From: Alsobacter ponti
GTDB taxonomy: Bacteria; Pseudomonadota; Alphaproteobacteria; Rhizobiales; Beijerinckiaceae
DNA: 64,000 nucleotides
Direction of reading: 5' to 3'
NCBI RefSeq assembly: GCF_024294805.1
Contig: NZ_JANCLU010000015.1
Span: forward strand, 1-64,000
Positions 17,201-25,598 of this stretch are shown one piece after another. The translations under genes and the position numbers were made by a program. The first letter of the stretch is position 1. Every line of letters begins with the position of its first letter. The notes beneath the pieces were generated by a model. It saw only the letters and a program-made list of their open reading frames with translations, made no database searches and was not told where the DNA came from.

Positions 17201-20200
17201 ACCGTCACCGCGTAGGCGGTCGTGGCGCTGTCGAAGGCCGGCGACAGCGATCCCGAGGACAGCGCCAGCGACGCCAGGGTCGACACGGACGACTGCCCGC
17301 GCTTGACGGTGACCGTGTAGGTGGTCGTCGTCGAGCCGTCCTGCGCCCGCACCACGACAGTGATGGCGTTGTCGCCCACGGCGAGCGTGAACGGCCCCAC
17401 CGGCGATCCCGACGTGACGGCCAGCGAAGAGCCGCCGAGCGAGGCGGTGGCGGACGCCGCCGGGTCGGTCAGGGTGGGCGTCAACTGGATCGACGTGACG
17501 TCGTTCGAAACGGTGACCGTATAGGCCGTGACCGCGTTGTCGAAAGCGCGATCCCACGTGCCCTGGTTCGTCGTCAGGCCGGACAGGGTCGAGACGTTCG
17601 ACAACGCGCGATTGACGGTGACGGTATAGGTCGCGGTGGTTACGCCGTCCTGAGCGGTGACGATCACGTCGATGTCGTTGGCGCCCGTGTCGAGGGCGAT
17701 GGCGGCGGACACGCTCCCGGACGGCACCGCGGCGGCCGTCCCGCCCCGCTTGCCGATCGTCACCGTGGCGTGACCTTCATGAACCACCGGAGTCAGCTTC
17801 ACGGAAGTCGTCGCGTTGGTCACGTTCGCGCTATACGTGTAGCCTGCGCCGGAAAAGCCCGGAAGCGTCGTCCCGTCGAGCTTCAGGTCCGAGAGCGTGG
17901 CGTCGCTGGAGCCCGCCCGGTTGAAGGTGACGGTGTAGGTTACCTTCGTCACGCCGTCCTGCGCCGTCACCACGACGTCGATGGCGTTGGCCCCCACATC
18001 GAGCCCGATCGCCGCTGAAGCGGCTCCGGAGGTTACCGCGCTGGCGGGTCCGCCCTGCTTCCCGACCGTCACCGTCGCGTTCGCCTCCGTCACCGTCGGC
18101 GTGAGCGTGACCGAGTCGACGGAGTTGGCGACCGCGACCGCGTAGCTCAGGGTTCCCGTGGCGAAGGGGGGGGTCCAGGTTCCCTGGCTCGACGTCAGAC
18201 CGGCCAGCGTGGCGACGCTGGACTTGGCCCGGTTGACGGTGACGACATAGAGCGTCTTCGTGACCCCGTCTTGCGCGGTGACCTCGACATTGATGGTGTT
18301 CGAGCCGGTGGCGAGCGCGACCGGTCCGAACGCGATGCCGGAGGTCGCGGCCGTGTTGTTGATCTTCACCGTCGCGGTGGCGTCCGCCACCGTGGCGATC
18401 ACGGTCGTCGACGACGTCTGGTTGTCGGCGTTCGCGGTATAGGCGGTTGTTCCGGCGGCGAAGGCGGGCGAGAGCCCGCCCGCGCTCAACGACAGGCCCT
18501 GCAGCGTGGCGGCGGCGGACGGCGCCCGTGTCACGGTGACGGTGTAGGTCGTCGTCGTCGCGCCGTCCTGCGCAGTCACCACGACGCGAACGGTGTTCTG
18601 TCCGCCGTTGAGGGCGATCGCCTGGGACGCCGCGCCGGACGCCACCGCCACGCCGTTGACGGCGACCGTCGCCGTGGCGTCCGTCACCGTCGGCGTCACG
18701 GTGAGCGAAGTGACGCCGTTCGCCACCGAGACCGCATAGGCGGTCACGCCGCTGGCGAAGGTCGGCGCCAGCGCGCCCTGGCTGACGCTCAGGGCCGACA
18801 GGCTCGACACCGTCGACGGCGCGCGCTTGACCGTCACCGTATAGACCGTCTGCGACGTGCCGTCGTAGGACAGGCCGGTGACGGTGATCGAGTTGTCCCC
18901 GACCGCCAGGTTGAAGGCCCCGCTCGTCGCTCCGGAGGCGACCGTCGCGGACTGCGCGCCGAGGCTGACGGTCGCTGTCGCGGACGAGTCGGTCAGGGTC
19001 GGCGTGAGGGCGATGGACGTCGTCGCGTTGCTGACGTTGACGGTATAGTTGGAATTCGCGGTCGTGAACGCGGGCGTCAGCGTGCCCACGCTCGGCGCGA
19101 TGTTGGAGAGCGTCGAGACGGAGGCCGAGAGCCGGGTCACCACGACCGAATAGGTGCGCGTCGTCACGCCATCCTCGGCGGTCACCACGACGTCGATGGT
19201 GTTGTCGCCCGTCGAAAGCGCGATCGGCGCCGATGACGCGCCCGACGCGGTCGCCGCGCCGGCCACCGTCAGCGTCGCCGTCGTGGCGTTGGTGACGGCC
19301 GTGAGCGAAATCGATGCGGTCTGGCTGGACACGGTCATCGTGTAGGCGGTCGTCGTCGAGGCGAAAGCCGGCGACAGCGCGCCGACGCTCGGCGTCAGGC
19401 TGCGGAGCGTCGCATCGGAGGACGCGGCGCGCGTGACCACGAGCGTGTAGTCCGTCACGCTGACGCCGTCCTCGGCGGTCACCTGGATGGTGATGGTGGT
19501 GGCCCCGACCGCCAGGTTGCTGATCGTCTTGGCCGTGCCCGAGGTCGCGGCGGCGCCGTTGATCTTGATCTGCGCACGGGACTCGCGAACCGTCGGCGTC
19601 AGGGTAACTGACGTGAGAGCGTTGGCGACGGAGGCTGTGTAGTCGAGCGTCGCCGAGGCGAAGACGGGACTCAGCGCGACGCCGCCCCCGAGCGTCAGGT
19701 TCGCCAGCGCGGAATCCGACGACTTCACGCGGTTCGCGGTGATGACGTAGGTCTTGGTCGTCACGCCGTCCTGGGCCTTGACGATGACGCTGATGGTGTT
19801 GTCGCCCGTCGAGAGATTGACTGTCGTCGCCGCGCCGGAGGTGGCGGAAACCGTGCCCGCGGCCGTGCGGATCTGGAGCGTCGCGCCCGAATCCGTGGCG
19901 GTCGGCGTCACCGCGATGGAGGTCGTCGCGTTCGAAACGCTCACAGTGTAGGCCAGCCCCGCGCTGTCGAACGCCGGCGTCAGCGTCCCGGTACCGACGG
20001 TCAGGTCGGAGAGCGTGGCCACGGTGGACAGCGCGCGATAGACGTCGACCGTGTAGGTGGTGGCGGTCACCCCGTCCTGCGCGATCACCTCGATCGGGAT
20101 ATAGTTGTGGCCGGCCCTGAGGCCGGACACGGCCGACGCCACGCCCGACACCGCGGCGGCGTCGTTGACCGAGAGCGACGCGGTCGCGTCCGTCAGCGTC

Positions 20201-22233
20201 GGAGAGATCCAGACGGTCGTGATCGCGTTCGGAACATCGACCCTGTAGGACGTCGTGCCGGTGGAGAAGCCGGGCGTCATGGCCAAGGTCGCCGTTCCGT
20301 CGTTGACGGAGAGCGCCTGCAGGGTTGCAACCGTGGAGCGCGGCCGGCTCACCTTGACCGAGTAGGTCAGGGTCATGGTCGCGGAAGTCACCACGACCGG
20401 GATCGTCACTGACCCGCCCAGCGGCACGGCGACCGGTTGCGACGCCGCGCCGGCCGCCACCGCCACGCCGGCCACGGTCACCTGCGCCGTGGGGTCGAGC
20501 GGGGTCGGCGTGAGAGTCACCGTATCGACGGTGTTGGCGACGGTCGCCGTATAGTTCAGCACGCCCGTGTTGAAGGCGGGCGTCAGCGTTCCTGAACTGA
20601 GCACGAGGTTCGTCAGCGTCCCGGAGTCGTCCGGCGAGCGCGTCACGTTGATGGAATAGCTCGTTTGGTGAATGCCGTCCGCCGCGGTGGCGACGACCGG
20701 GATGGTCATGGTGTTGCCGGCGAAGGCGACGGTTGAGGCCGCGCCCGAAATGGCCGCCACGCCGTTCACCTTGACGGTCCCGCTGGGGTCGGTGAGCCGC
20801 GGGGTGACCTTGAGGCTGGTCGTCGCGTTCGGAACCGTGACGGCATAGCTCAGGACGCCGCTCGCGAAGCTCGGCGACGTCACGCCGAGATCGACCGCCA
20901 GGTCGGAGAGCGAGGACACGTTCGTGTTGGGCCGCGTCACCGTGATCGTCGTGACCTGGGTCGTCGTGCCGGCGATCTTCACGGTGATGTTGATGACGGT
21001 CTGGCCGAAATCGAGTGGAATGCTCGGGGACGTCGCCCCCGAGGCGACGGTCGTCGCCGTCTCGCCCTGCCTGCCGACGGTGATCGTCGCCGAGGTCGTG
21101 TTGACGGTCGGCGACACCGTGATGCTGCCGACCGTGCTCCCGACCAGCGCGGTGTAGCCGATCAGGCCTGGCGTGAATGTCGGGGACAGCGCCACCGTCG
21201 TGGCTCCCGACTTGACCGTGAGGGCCGTCAGGTAGCCGTCGGGCGCCTGCGGAATCACCGTGTCGGAGGTGGTGGCCGGTCCCGTGCCCACCGCGTTGCG
21301 CGCGGCGACGCTGAGCGTGTAGGCCGTGCCCGGCGCAAGCCCGTTGACGACGATCGGCGAGGCCGTGCCCGTGGCGGTAATGCCACCGGGATTGGCCGTG
21401 ACGATATAGCCGGTGATGGGGGAGCCGCCCGTCGAGACCGGGGCCGTGAAGGTGGCCGTCGCCTTCCCTTTGCCGGCCGCCGCGAGAACGTCGGTCGGCG
21501 GCCCCGGGGGGGCGATCAGATCGAATCTGACGTTATTCGTGCCACCGGGACCGACGACCTGCAGCAACGGAGTTCCGTGGTAGGGCGCGCCCGAAGTGGT
21601 GATCAACATCGGCGCGGTGACGGCGAGCGACGTTTCCGTATAAGTGGCGGGGATGGGGATGACCGTGTCCGGGTAGCCCGCCACCTTCATGACGAGACTG
21701 GTGAGATCGACGAAGCCCGATCCGGTGATCGTGAGCGGCTTGCCGGCCTGCGCCGGATTGGGCGTCATCCCGGTCACGGTCGGAAGCGTCAGGGCCGTCT
21801 GCGCGGTCGCGGCGATCGAGCTCGTATAGCCGTTGAGCGCGGCCGTCGGGTTGCGCGTCATCCGGAAGATGGACCCATCCGCCAGCGTCACGGTGTCCGT
21901 GCAGACGGCGGTCGTGTAGCTGTACTTCAGCGTGCTCGTGTTCGGGGACGTATTTCCCGCGCAGGTTCCGGAGAAGTTCGCGATCGTCTTGCCAGTGAAC
22001 GTCGCGGTGCGGGCGTCGTCGTCGATCGCGACCCTGAAGACGAGGGAGGTGCCGGGGTCGGTCGTCGTGCAGCCCGACTGCGTCACGTAGAAGGTGGCTC
22101 GCAGAGGGCTGGTTGCGGAGCCTCCGCTGAGGGCCGGGCAAGTTCGCTGGCTCGAAAGGGTCAGGGCGTTCGCGCCCTCACTGCCTACGGTGAGCCCCGC
22201 CAGAAGCGAGAGAACCAGCAATAGAATCCGCAT
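14215..22233 (-). CDS. Giant repeat-rich autotransporter / surface protein
   Basis: The 2,672-residue product starts with a signal peptide (about 1-24, ending EGANA). Domains in order: a unique N-terminal part to about 145; an IPT/TIG-like domain (about 148-235, PNPAQAGKPLTITGSGF); a fibronectin type III domain (about 236-326, GLAPGTAYTLSVAARNAVG); about 18 cadherin-like beta-sandwich repeats of about 100 residues (327-2144); one bacterial Ig-like domain (VTFKDGATVLG); a linker; and a C-terminal autotransporter beta-barrel from about 2396 ending in LRYRF. The terminal aromatic residue and alternating strands fit an outer-membrane barrel that carries the repeats to the cell surface. I chose ATG 22233 over TTG 22239. 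The likely role is adhesion or biofilm. No dedicated secretion partner or protease motif is seen. Confidence 0.88.
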   Translation of the reverse strand: MRILLLVLSLLAGLTVGSEGANALTLSSQRTCPALSGGSATSPLRATFYVTQSGCTTTDPGTSLVFRVAIDDDARTATFTGKTIANFSGTCAGNTSPNTSTLKYSYTTAVCTDTVTLADGSIFRMTRNPTAALNGYTSSIAATAQTALTLPTVTGMTPNPAQAGKPLTITGSGFVDLTSLVMKVAGYPDTVIPIPATYTETSLAVTAPMLITTSGAPYHGTPLLQVVGPGGTNNVRFDLIAPPGPPTDVLAAAGKGKATATFTAPVSTGGSPITGYIVTANPGGITATGTASPIVVNGLAPGTAYTLSVAARNAVGTGPATTSDTVIPQAPDGYLTALTVKSGATTVALSPTFTPGLIGYTALVGSTVGSITVSPTVNTTSATITVGRQGETATTVASGATSPSIPLDFGQTVINITVKIAGTTTQVTTITVTRPNTNVSSLSDLAVDLGVTSPSFASGVLSYAVTVPNATTSLKVTPRLTDPSGTVKVNGVAAISGAASTVAFAGNTMTIPVVATAADGIHQTSYSINVTRSPDDSGTLTNLVLSSGTLTPAFNTGVLNYTATVANTVDTVTLTPTPLDPTAQVTVAGVAVAAGAASQPVAVPLGGSVTIPVVVTSATMTLTYSVKVSRPRSTVATLQALSVNDGTATLAMTPGFSTGTTSYRVDVPNAITTVWISPTLTDATASLSVNDAAAVSGVASAVSGLRAGHNYIPIEVIAQDGVTATTYTVDVYRALSTVATLSDLTVGTGTLTPAFDSAGLAYTVSVSNATTSIAVTPTATDSGATLQIRTAAGTVSATSGAATTVNLSTGDNTISVIVKAQDGVTTKTYVITANRVKSSDSALANLTLGGGVALSPVFASATLDYTASVANALTSVTLTPTVRESRAQIKINGAAATSGTAKTISNLAVGATTITIQVTAEDGVSVTDYTLVVTRAASSDATLRSLTPSVGALSPAFASTTTAYTMTVSSQTASISLTAVTNATTATLTVAGAATASGASSAPIALSTGDNTIDVVVTAEDGVTTRTYSVVVTRLSASVSTLSNIAPSVGTLTPAFTTANSNYTVNVSNATTSIALTPTLTDSSATATVSLGAQSATVASGATSGAFNLAVGDNSITVTGLSYDGTSQTVYTVTVKRAPSTVSSLSALSVSQGALAPTFASGVTAYAVSVANGVTSLTVTPTVTDATATVAVNGVAVASGAASQAIALNGGQNTVRVVVTAQDGATTTTYTVTVTRAPSAAATLQGLSLSAGGLSPAFAAGTTAYTANADNQTSSTTVIATVADATATVKINNTAATSGIAFGPVALATGSNTINVEVTAQDGVTKTLYVVTVNRAKSSVATLAGLTSSQGTWTPPFATGTLSYAVAVANSVDSVTLTPTVTEANATVTVGKQGGPASAVTSGAASAAIGLDVGANAIDVVVTAQDGVTKVTYTVTFNRAGSSDATLSDLKLDGTTLPGFSGAGYTYSANVTNATTSVKLTPVVHEGHATVTIGKRGGTAAAVPSGSVSAAIALDTGANDIDVIVTAQDGVTTATYTVTVNRALSNVSTLSGLTTNQGTWDRAFDNAVTAYTVTVSNDVTSIQLTPTLTDPAASATASLGGSSLAVTSGSPVGPFTLAVGDNAITVVVRAQDGSTTTTYTVTVKRGQSSVSTLASLALSSGSLSPAFDSATTAYAVTVTNDTASINLTPVATDAGATVAVTANGAAVTLAAGVASAPLNVGTNSVVVEVTAADGVSRTSYRLTVTRQPSPNATLSALAVSSGTLTPAFATDTTAYDVAVANSVTSITLTPSVTAAGATVLVKGVATASGSASAAIPLAVGQNAIPVVVTAPDLATTTTYTIVVTRAASSLSSLAGLGLSAGTLTPTFSSAVLRYTATVPNATASVAVTPTAADAAASISVNSVAVASGVASADIPLALGDNTITVVVTAQDQSSTTYTVVVTRSGSANADLASLAPSAGALSPVFSAAVTSYSVAVSSTTTSISFTPTVADATATAKVNGVTVASGQASAPIQLVVGANSVSVVVTAQNGSTKTYLVVVTRAGATVSSLSALTLGVGTLTPTFASGTTSYTATVPNGTATITFTPTLGDPTATVKVNGVSVAAGASVQVALNTGPNTITLLVTAQDGVTTTTYTVVVTRERFTPAVALTVSSTTPFQGTDVTLTATLTNGSSPTGAVTFKDGATVLGASQVSGGKAILVTHALGLGTHSLTAAYAGDANNQPATSPPVTVTVGARPNPTSDPSVRATVAAQVSSAVRFGQQQLDLGLRRLERLHEDEPAPEERTRQSVFATPASAYVPPSPEAAAWAPYGYTNGLAGKASAFGRNGFGLGRASSGAQAFAYLEPHAFPELGLEDEEGFSRYGRSGRVAGDDVQRALQQLSSALPAAFEALNRSGTLPFQVWASGTIGFGKLKADGRYDDKFTGSALAIGLDGRIADGLKAGLALGAAFDRTDIGSNGSSSTGTAANVSVYASWRVVPRTFLDVTVGVGALSFDSTRVSNTSGVTLTGTRGGVNLFGSVGLTHDLNNGPWKMSLYGRFDGVSTSLGGYTERGPAGWTLSYDPLTTTTVSGVLGARLGYAFQTEWGQVTPMARLDYRHNFAGGYVQGLNYSDLVGVSPGFVIRGDSQSQDTVSGGLSLRIETRWFWDMELEYLLTASPERVESQSVFAHLRYRF
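15800..21252 (-). repeat. About 18 tandem cadherin-like repeats inside the autotransporter gene
   Basis: About 5.4 kb of coding repeat, one unit per 285-325 bases. Each unit shows the pattern (S/T)LSxLxxSxGTLxPxF, an internal SYTVxVxNxxTS strand, a Val-x-Val-Asn-Gly strand, then GxNTIxVxVTAQDGxTTxTYTVxVTR. The units are diverged rather than identical at DNA level, so this is an old expansion, although shared stretches such as the one encoding VTAQDGVTT recur many times and could recombine. Confidence 0.85.
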
Positions 22234-22628
22234 GCGCAATGGCCTGACTGAAATCGACGGCCGGAGCGCCGAAAAAAGCGCGCCGGGGCAATGAAAAAAT
22301 CGGATCGCAATGAAGACGCAAACACACGCAGCCGAATCGCAACCGACCCGGCCATGACCATTGGGACCAAGTATAGTTAACAGGGCAATAACGAATGCGG
22401 GGCGCGGCCCGATCGTCCGGCGAGGCGCGCCGGAACGTCACACGGTTGCGGAGCGGTCGCCCGCGTCGGAGCGTTCGCGATTGCGAGCCCCCTCCCCCCG
22501 TCCCGGGCCTTCGCCCGGTCGACCGCACGCGGCGATGCGAAGGCCGAAAGCCTCGATCTCAGGACACAAGGCGGCCTGCCGCGACCGACGACCGACGAAC
22601 CCGGAATTGTGCTTAAATGTGAAGAAGA
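22234..22628. other. Intergenic region between autotransporter and tRNA-Ser
   Basis: No supported gene. The part nearest the autotransporter (22260-22400) is AT-richer than its surroundings. It holds, on the minus strand, a TATACT hexamer at about 22369-22374 followed by a 5' leader of about 130 bases, which could be the promoter of the giant gene, though I find no good -35. The rest (22400-22620) is GC-rich and looks featureless. Confidence 0.45.
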
Positions 22629-22722
22629 TGGCGGAGACGGAGGGATTCGAACCCTCGATAGGGCTTTACAACCCTATAACGGTTTAGCAAACCGCCGCCT
22701 TCAGCCACTCGGCCACGTCTCC
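22629..22722 (-). tRNA. tRNA-Ser (anticodon GCU)
   Basis: Read on the minus strand, GGAGACG (5' acceptor, 22722-22716) pairs with CGTCTCC (22639-22633), followed by discriminator G and an encoded CCA (22631-22629). The anticodon stem-loop CGGTTTGCTAAACCG shows GCU, reading AGC/AGU serine codons. A long variable arm (TTATAGGGTTGTAAAGCCCTA region) and the GGTTCGAATCC T-loop confirm a class II serine tRNA. No integrated element is seen at its 3' side. Confidence 0.95.
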
Positions 22723-22790
22723 GGCGACCGTTTGGGTAGACGACCCTGCGGGAGAGGTCAACGCGAAAAAGAGTGAGGGCTCGCGGGCCG

Positions 22791-22835
22791 GGGCTGGCGG
22801 GGCGGGAGAACAGATCGCGCCCCGCCCGCCAGCCC
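22791..22835 (-). terminator. Terminator-like hairpin after the M24 peptidase
   Basis: GGGCTGGCGGG at 22791-22801 pairs with CCCGCCAGCCC at 22825-22835 (11 bp), and a one-base bulge lets GGG/CCC extend it. On the minus strand this lies just past the peptidase stop, and a short U-rich run follows about 20 bases further. It probably ends the XRE/binding-protein/peptidase transcript before tRNA-Ser. Confidence 0.55.
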
Positions 22836-22846
22836 TGGGTTGCACA

Positions 22847-23944
22847 TCACGCACCCACGATGTGGGTGGCGCGCGGCAGTTCGGAGAGGACTTCCGCGCC
22901 GTCGGCGCGCAGGATGACGATCTCCTCGAGCCGCACGCCGAACTCGCCGGGCAGGTAGATCCCGGGTTCGATCGAGAACACGTGGCCCTCCTCCAGCACC
23001 GTGTCGGAGGTGGCGGTGATGTAGGGCGGCTCGTGGATGTCGATGCCGAGGCCGTGCCCGGTGCGGTGGACGAACTGCGGTCCGTAGCCGGCCGCCTCGA
23101 TGACCGAGCGCGCCGCCCGGTCGACGGTGCTGGCGAGGACGCCGGGCTTCGCCGCCGCGATCCCCGCCATCACGGCGGCCTCGACGACCGCCGCAACTTC
23201 GGCGAAGCGGCGGCTGGGTTCGCCCAGATGGGCGACACGGGTCATGTCGCTCGGGTAGCCGTCCATGCGCCCGCCGATGTCGATCAGAACCGGCTCGCCC
23301 GGCTTGAGGGTGCGGGAGCCGGAGTGGTGGTGAGGAAACGCGCCGTTCTCGCCGAAGCAGACGGACCGGAACTGCGTCCCCGCCCCGTTCGCCTCGTAGA
23401 AGGCCTCCACCAGCCTGGCGATCTCGATCTCGGTGACGCCGGGCCGCAGCGCGGCGTAGGCGGCCTGCATGGCGCGGTCGTTGAGCAGCGCGTTCGCCTT
23501 CAACACGGCGAACTCCGCCGCGTCCTTGCGGGCGCGCAGGCGGCCCACCGTGTCGTCGGTGAAGCGGCGGCGCGCGCCGGGCAGCGCATCGAGCAGCAGC
23601 AGCGCGAAGTCCGCCCGCATGGTCTCGTCCAGCGCCACGGACGGCGAACGCTTGCCGCCGAGCGTCGCGTCCAGCGCCCGCGCCAGAGCGCCGCCGGGCC
23701 CTTCGGCGTCGGCCCACGGGAAGAACGGAAGGTCCGTCTTCGCCCGCGAACTGTCGGCATTCAGCGCCGGCATCAGGAAGCAGGCGGAGTCGCGGCCGAC
23801 GAGCAGCATGACGGGGCGCTCGTCTCCGTGCGGGGAGAGCCCGGTCATGTAGACCATGTGGGAGGACGGGCCGAGGGCGACGAGGTCCGTGTCCGTCTCG
23901 CGCATCAGGTCGCGCAGGCGGGCGAAGCGTTCGGCGTAGGGCAT
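22847..23944 (-). CDS. M24-family metallopeptidase (Xaa-Pro peptidase / creatinase fold)
   Basis: The 365-residue protein has the N-terminal creatinase-like domain (LVALGPSSHMVYMTGLSPHG) and the C-terminal pita-bread domain. All five usual metal ligands are visible: Asp in LIDIGGRMDGYPSDMTR (two), His in HRTGHGLGIDIHEPP, Glu in FSIEPGIY, and Glu in VRLEEIV. It may cleave Xaa-Pro dipeptides or a related amide. ATG 23944 is chosen, with AGGA nine bases upstream. It follows the binding-protein gene by 61 bases with a hairpin between, so it probably processes what the ABC transporter brings in. Family enzymes also hydrolyse creatine or ectoine, so the substrate is open. Confidence 0.9.
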   Translation of the reverse strand: MPYAERFARLRDLMRETDTDLVALGPSSHMVYMTGLSPHGDERPVMLLVGRDSACFLMPALNADSSRAKTDLPFFPWADAEGPGGALARALDATLGGKRSPSVALDETMRADFALLLLDALPGARRRFTDDTVGRLRARKDAAEFAVLKANALLNDRAMQAAYAALRPGVTEIEIARLVEAFYEANGAGTQFRSVCFGENGAFPHHHSGSRTLKPGEPVLIDIGGRMDGYPSDMTRVAHLGEPSRRFAEVAAVVEAAVMAGIAAAKPGVLASTVDRAARSVIEAAGYGPQFVHRTGHGLGIDIHEPPYITATSDTVLEEGHVFSIEPGIYLPGEFGVRLEEIVILRADGAEVLSELPRATHIVGA

Positions 23945-23965
23945 CGAAGGCAATCCTGAAAGGCG

Positions 23966-23990
23966 CGGACCCGCCCGGCAGGCGGGTCCG
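23966..23990 (-). other. Intercistronic hairpin between binding-protein and peptidase genes
   Basis: CGGACCCGCC and GGCGGGTCCG form a perfect 10-bp stem with a 5-base loop, 15 bases after the binding-protein stop and 21 bases before the peptidase ATG. Such hairpins after binding-protein genes often stabilise the upstream message and lower expression of the next gene. No U-tract is present. Confidence 0.55.
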
Positions 23991-24005
23991 CCGGTGAGGC
24001 CGGGC

Positions 24006-25598
24006 TCAGTTCTTCTTGACGAGCCGGTAGAACACGAAGTCGGAGGTCGCGCCGTTCACGTAGCCGCTGACGGCGGGAGCCATGGCGACGCGCGAGGTCG
24101 CCTGGAACATGATGACGATCGGCGACGACGCCTGCACCTTCTTCTGGAGGTCGAGGTAGATCGTGTTGCGCTTGGCGGGGTCCGGCTCCGCCAGCGCCGC
24201 CTTGGTCGCCTCGTTGAGTTCCTTCGGGGGCGCCCAGGCGTTCCGCCACGTGGTGGTGGACTGGTACTTGTCGTCCGCGTTGTCCTCGTTGAACGCGAAC
24301 GCCTTGGCGTTGGAGTGCGGGTCCATGAAGTCCGGGCCCCAGTAGAGCAGCATCGCCTTGTGGGTGCGCGCGCGATACTTGGTGATGACCTGGCTGCCCG
24401 TGCCGGGCAGGATTTCGAACTGGATCCCGGCCTCCCCGAAGCTCTGCTGCAGCGACTGCGCCATGTCGGTGAACGGGGCCGAGTTGATGACGTCCAGCGT
24501 CACCTTGATCGGCAGCTGCACCTTCGCGTCGGCGAGGATCTTCTTCGCCTTGGCGGGGTCGTAGCTGTAGGGGGTGTCCTCCAGCGCGCCCGGAAAGCCC
24601 GCCGGCCAGAAGGCCTGGTGCGTGCGCATCTGGCCCTTGAGGAAGCTCGAGGTCATGCCCTGGTAGTTCACCAGGTAGCGCGCCGCCTCCCACACGGCCG
24701 GGTTGGTCAGCTCCGGCGTCTTCTGGTTGAACGACAGGAAGTGCACCGCCGCCTGGGGGTAGTTCTCCAGCTTGAAGCCGCCCTTGGCCTGCAGCGACGC
24801 GATCTGGTCGGGCGTGAGGTTCTTGGCCATGTCGACGTCGCCCGACTCCAGCAGCAGCTGCTGGGTGGCGGCCTCGGCGACGTGGCGGATGACGACGTTC
24901 TTCAGCGCGGGCGCGCTGCGGAAATAGGACGGGTTGGCGGCGAGGCTCAGGATCTCGGCCTTGCGGTAGGCGCGCAGCGAGAACGGCCCCGTGCCGGCCG
25001 ACTTGCCCTTGAGGTAGGCGTTGCCGAAATCGCCGTTCTGCTCGTTCGCCTTCACCGTGACGGAGTCGACGACGGAGCCCGGCCGGGCCGCGAGCACGTT
25101 GAGCACGAAGTTCGACGAGAAATCGCCGGCGTACTTCACGGTGACCTTGTTGCCGGAGGCGGTCACCATCTGCTCGACATTGTCCTTGGTCCAGCCGAGC
25201 TGGGTGAGGATGAAGGCCGGCGCCTTGTTCAGCGCGACGACGCGCTTGAACGAGTAGACCACGTCGGCGCCGGTCAGCGGGTTGCCGCTGGCGAACTTGA
25301 CGCCGTCGCGCAGCGTGAAGGTGATGCTCTTGGCCGCGTCGTCGGCTGCCCACGAGGCCGCGAGGCCGCCCACGAGCTTCTTGGTGTCCTCCGCCTCGTA
25401 CTGGACGAGCCTGTCGTAGGTCTGCGTCACGTACTCGCCGGACGAGAACTCGTAGGCCTCGGCCGGATCGATGCTCACGATGTCGTCGATGTTCTGGGCG
25501 ACGACGAGCGTGTCCGCCGGGGTGGCGGCCATGGTCGCGACAGGCGCGACCGACATCAGAAGCGCGCCGGCAAGGCCGGCCAGTGAAACCATCTTCAT
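24006..25598 (-). CDS. ABC transporter solute-binding protein, family 5 (peptide/opine type)
   Basis: A 530-residue periplasmic lipid-free binding protein with a Sec signal peptide (about 1-24, ending ATMA). It has the family 5 features YEFSSGEYVTQTYDRLVQYE, the GVKFASGNPLTGADVVYSFKR block, YRKAEILSLAANPSYF, and a C-terminal VIMFQATSRVA segment. A strong GGAGGGAGAGT ribosome site precedes ATG 25598, and ATGA overlaps the stop of the XRE regulator. It should deliver peptides, opines or similar amides to the permease/ATPase set encoded divergently at 26407-29970. Confidence 0.93.
   Translation of the reverse strand: MKMVSLAGLAGALLMSVAPVATMAATPADTLVVAQNIDDIVSIDPAEAYEFSSGEYVTQTYDRLVQYEAEDTKKLVGGLAASWAADDAAKSITFTLRDGVKFASGNPLTGADVVYSFKRVVALNKAPAFILTQLGWTKDNVEQMVTASGNKVTVKYAGDFSSNFVLNVLAARPGSVVDSVTVKANEQNGDFGNAYLKGKSAGTGPFSLRAYRKAEILSLAANPSYFRSAPALKNVVIRHVAEAATQQLLLESGDVDMAKNLTPDQIASLQAKGGFKLENYPQAAVHFLSFNQKTPELTNPAVWEAARYLVNYQGMTSSFLKGQMRTHQAFWPAGFPGALEDTPYSYDPAKAKKILADAKVQLPIKVTLDVINSAPFTDMAQSLQQSFGEAGIQFEILPGTGSQVITKYRARTHKAMLLYWGPDFMDPHSNAKAFAFNEDNADDKYQSTTTWRNAWAPPKELNEATKAALAEPDPAKRNTIYLDLQKKVQASSPIVIMFQATSRVAMAPAVSGYVNGATSDFVFYRLVKKN

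Noticed and set aside
17321-21157. Several short plus-strand frames within the autotransporter
   Set aside because: They recur with the repeat period and are antisense to the beta-sandwich units.
22629-22722. tRNA-Ser as attachment site of an integrated element
   Set aside because: No integrase, direct repeat of the tRNA end, or composition change on either side.
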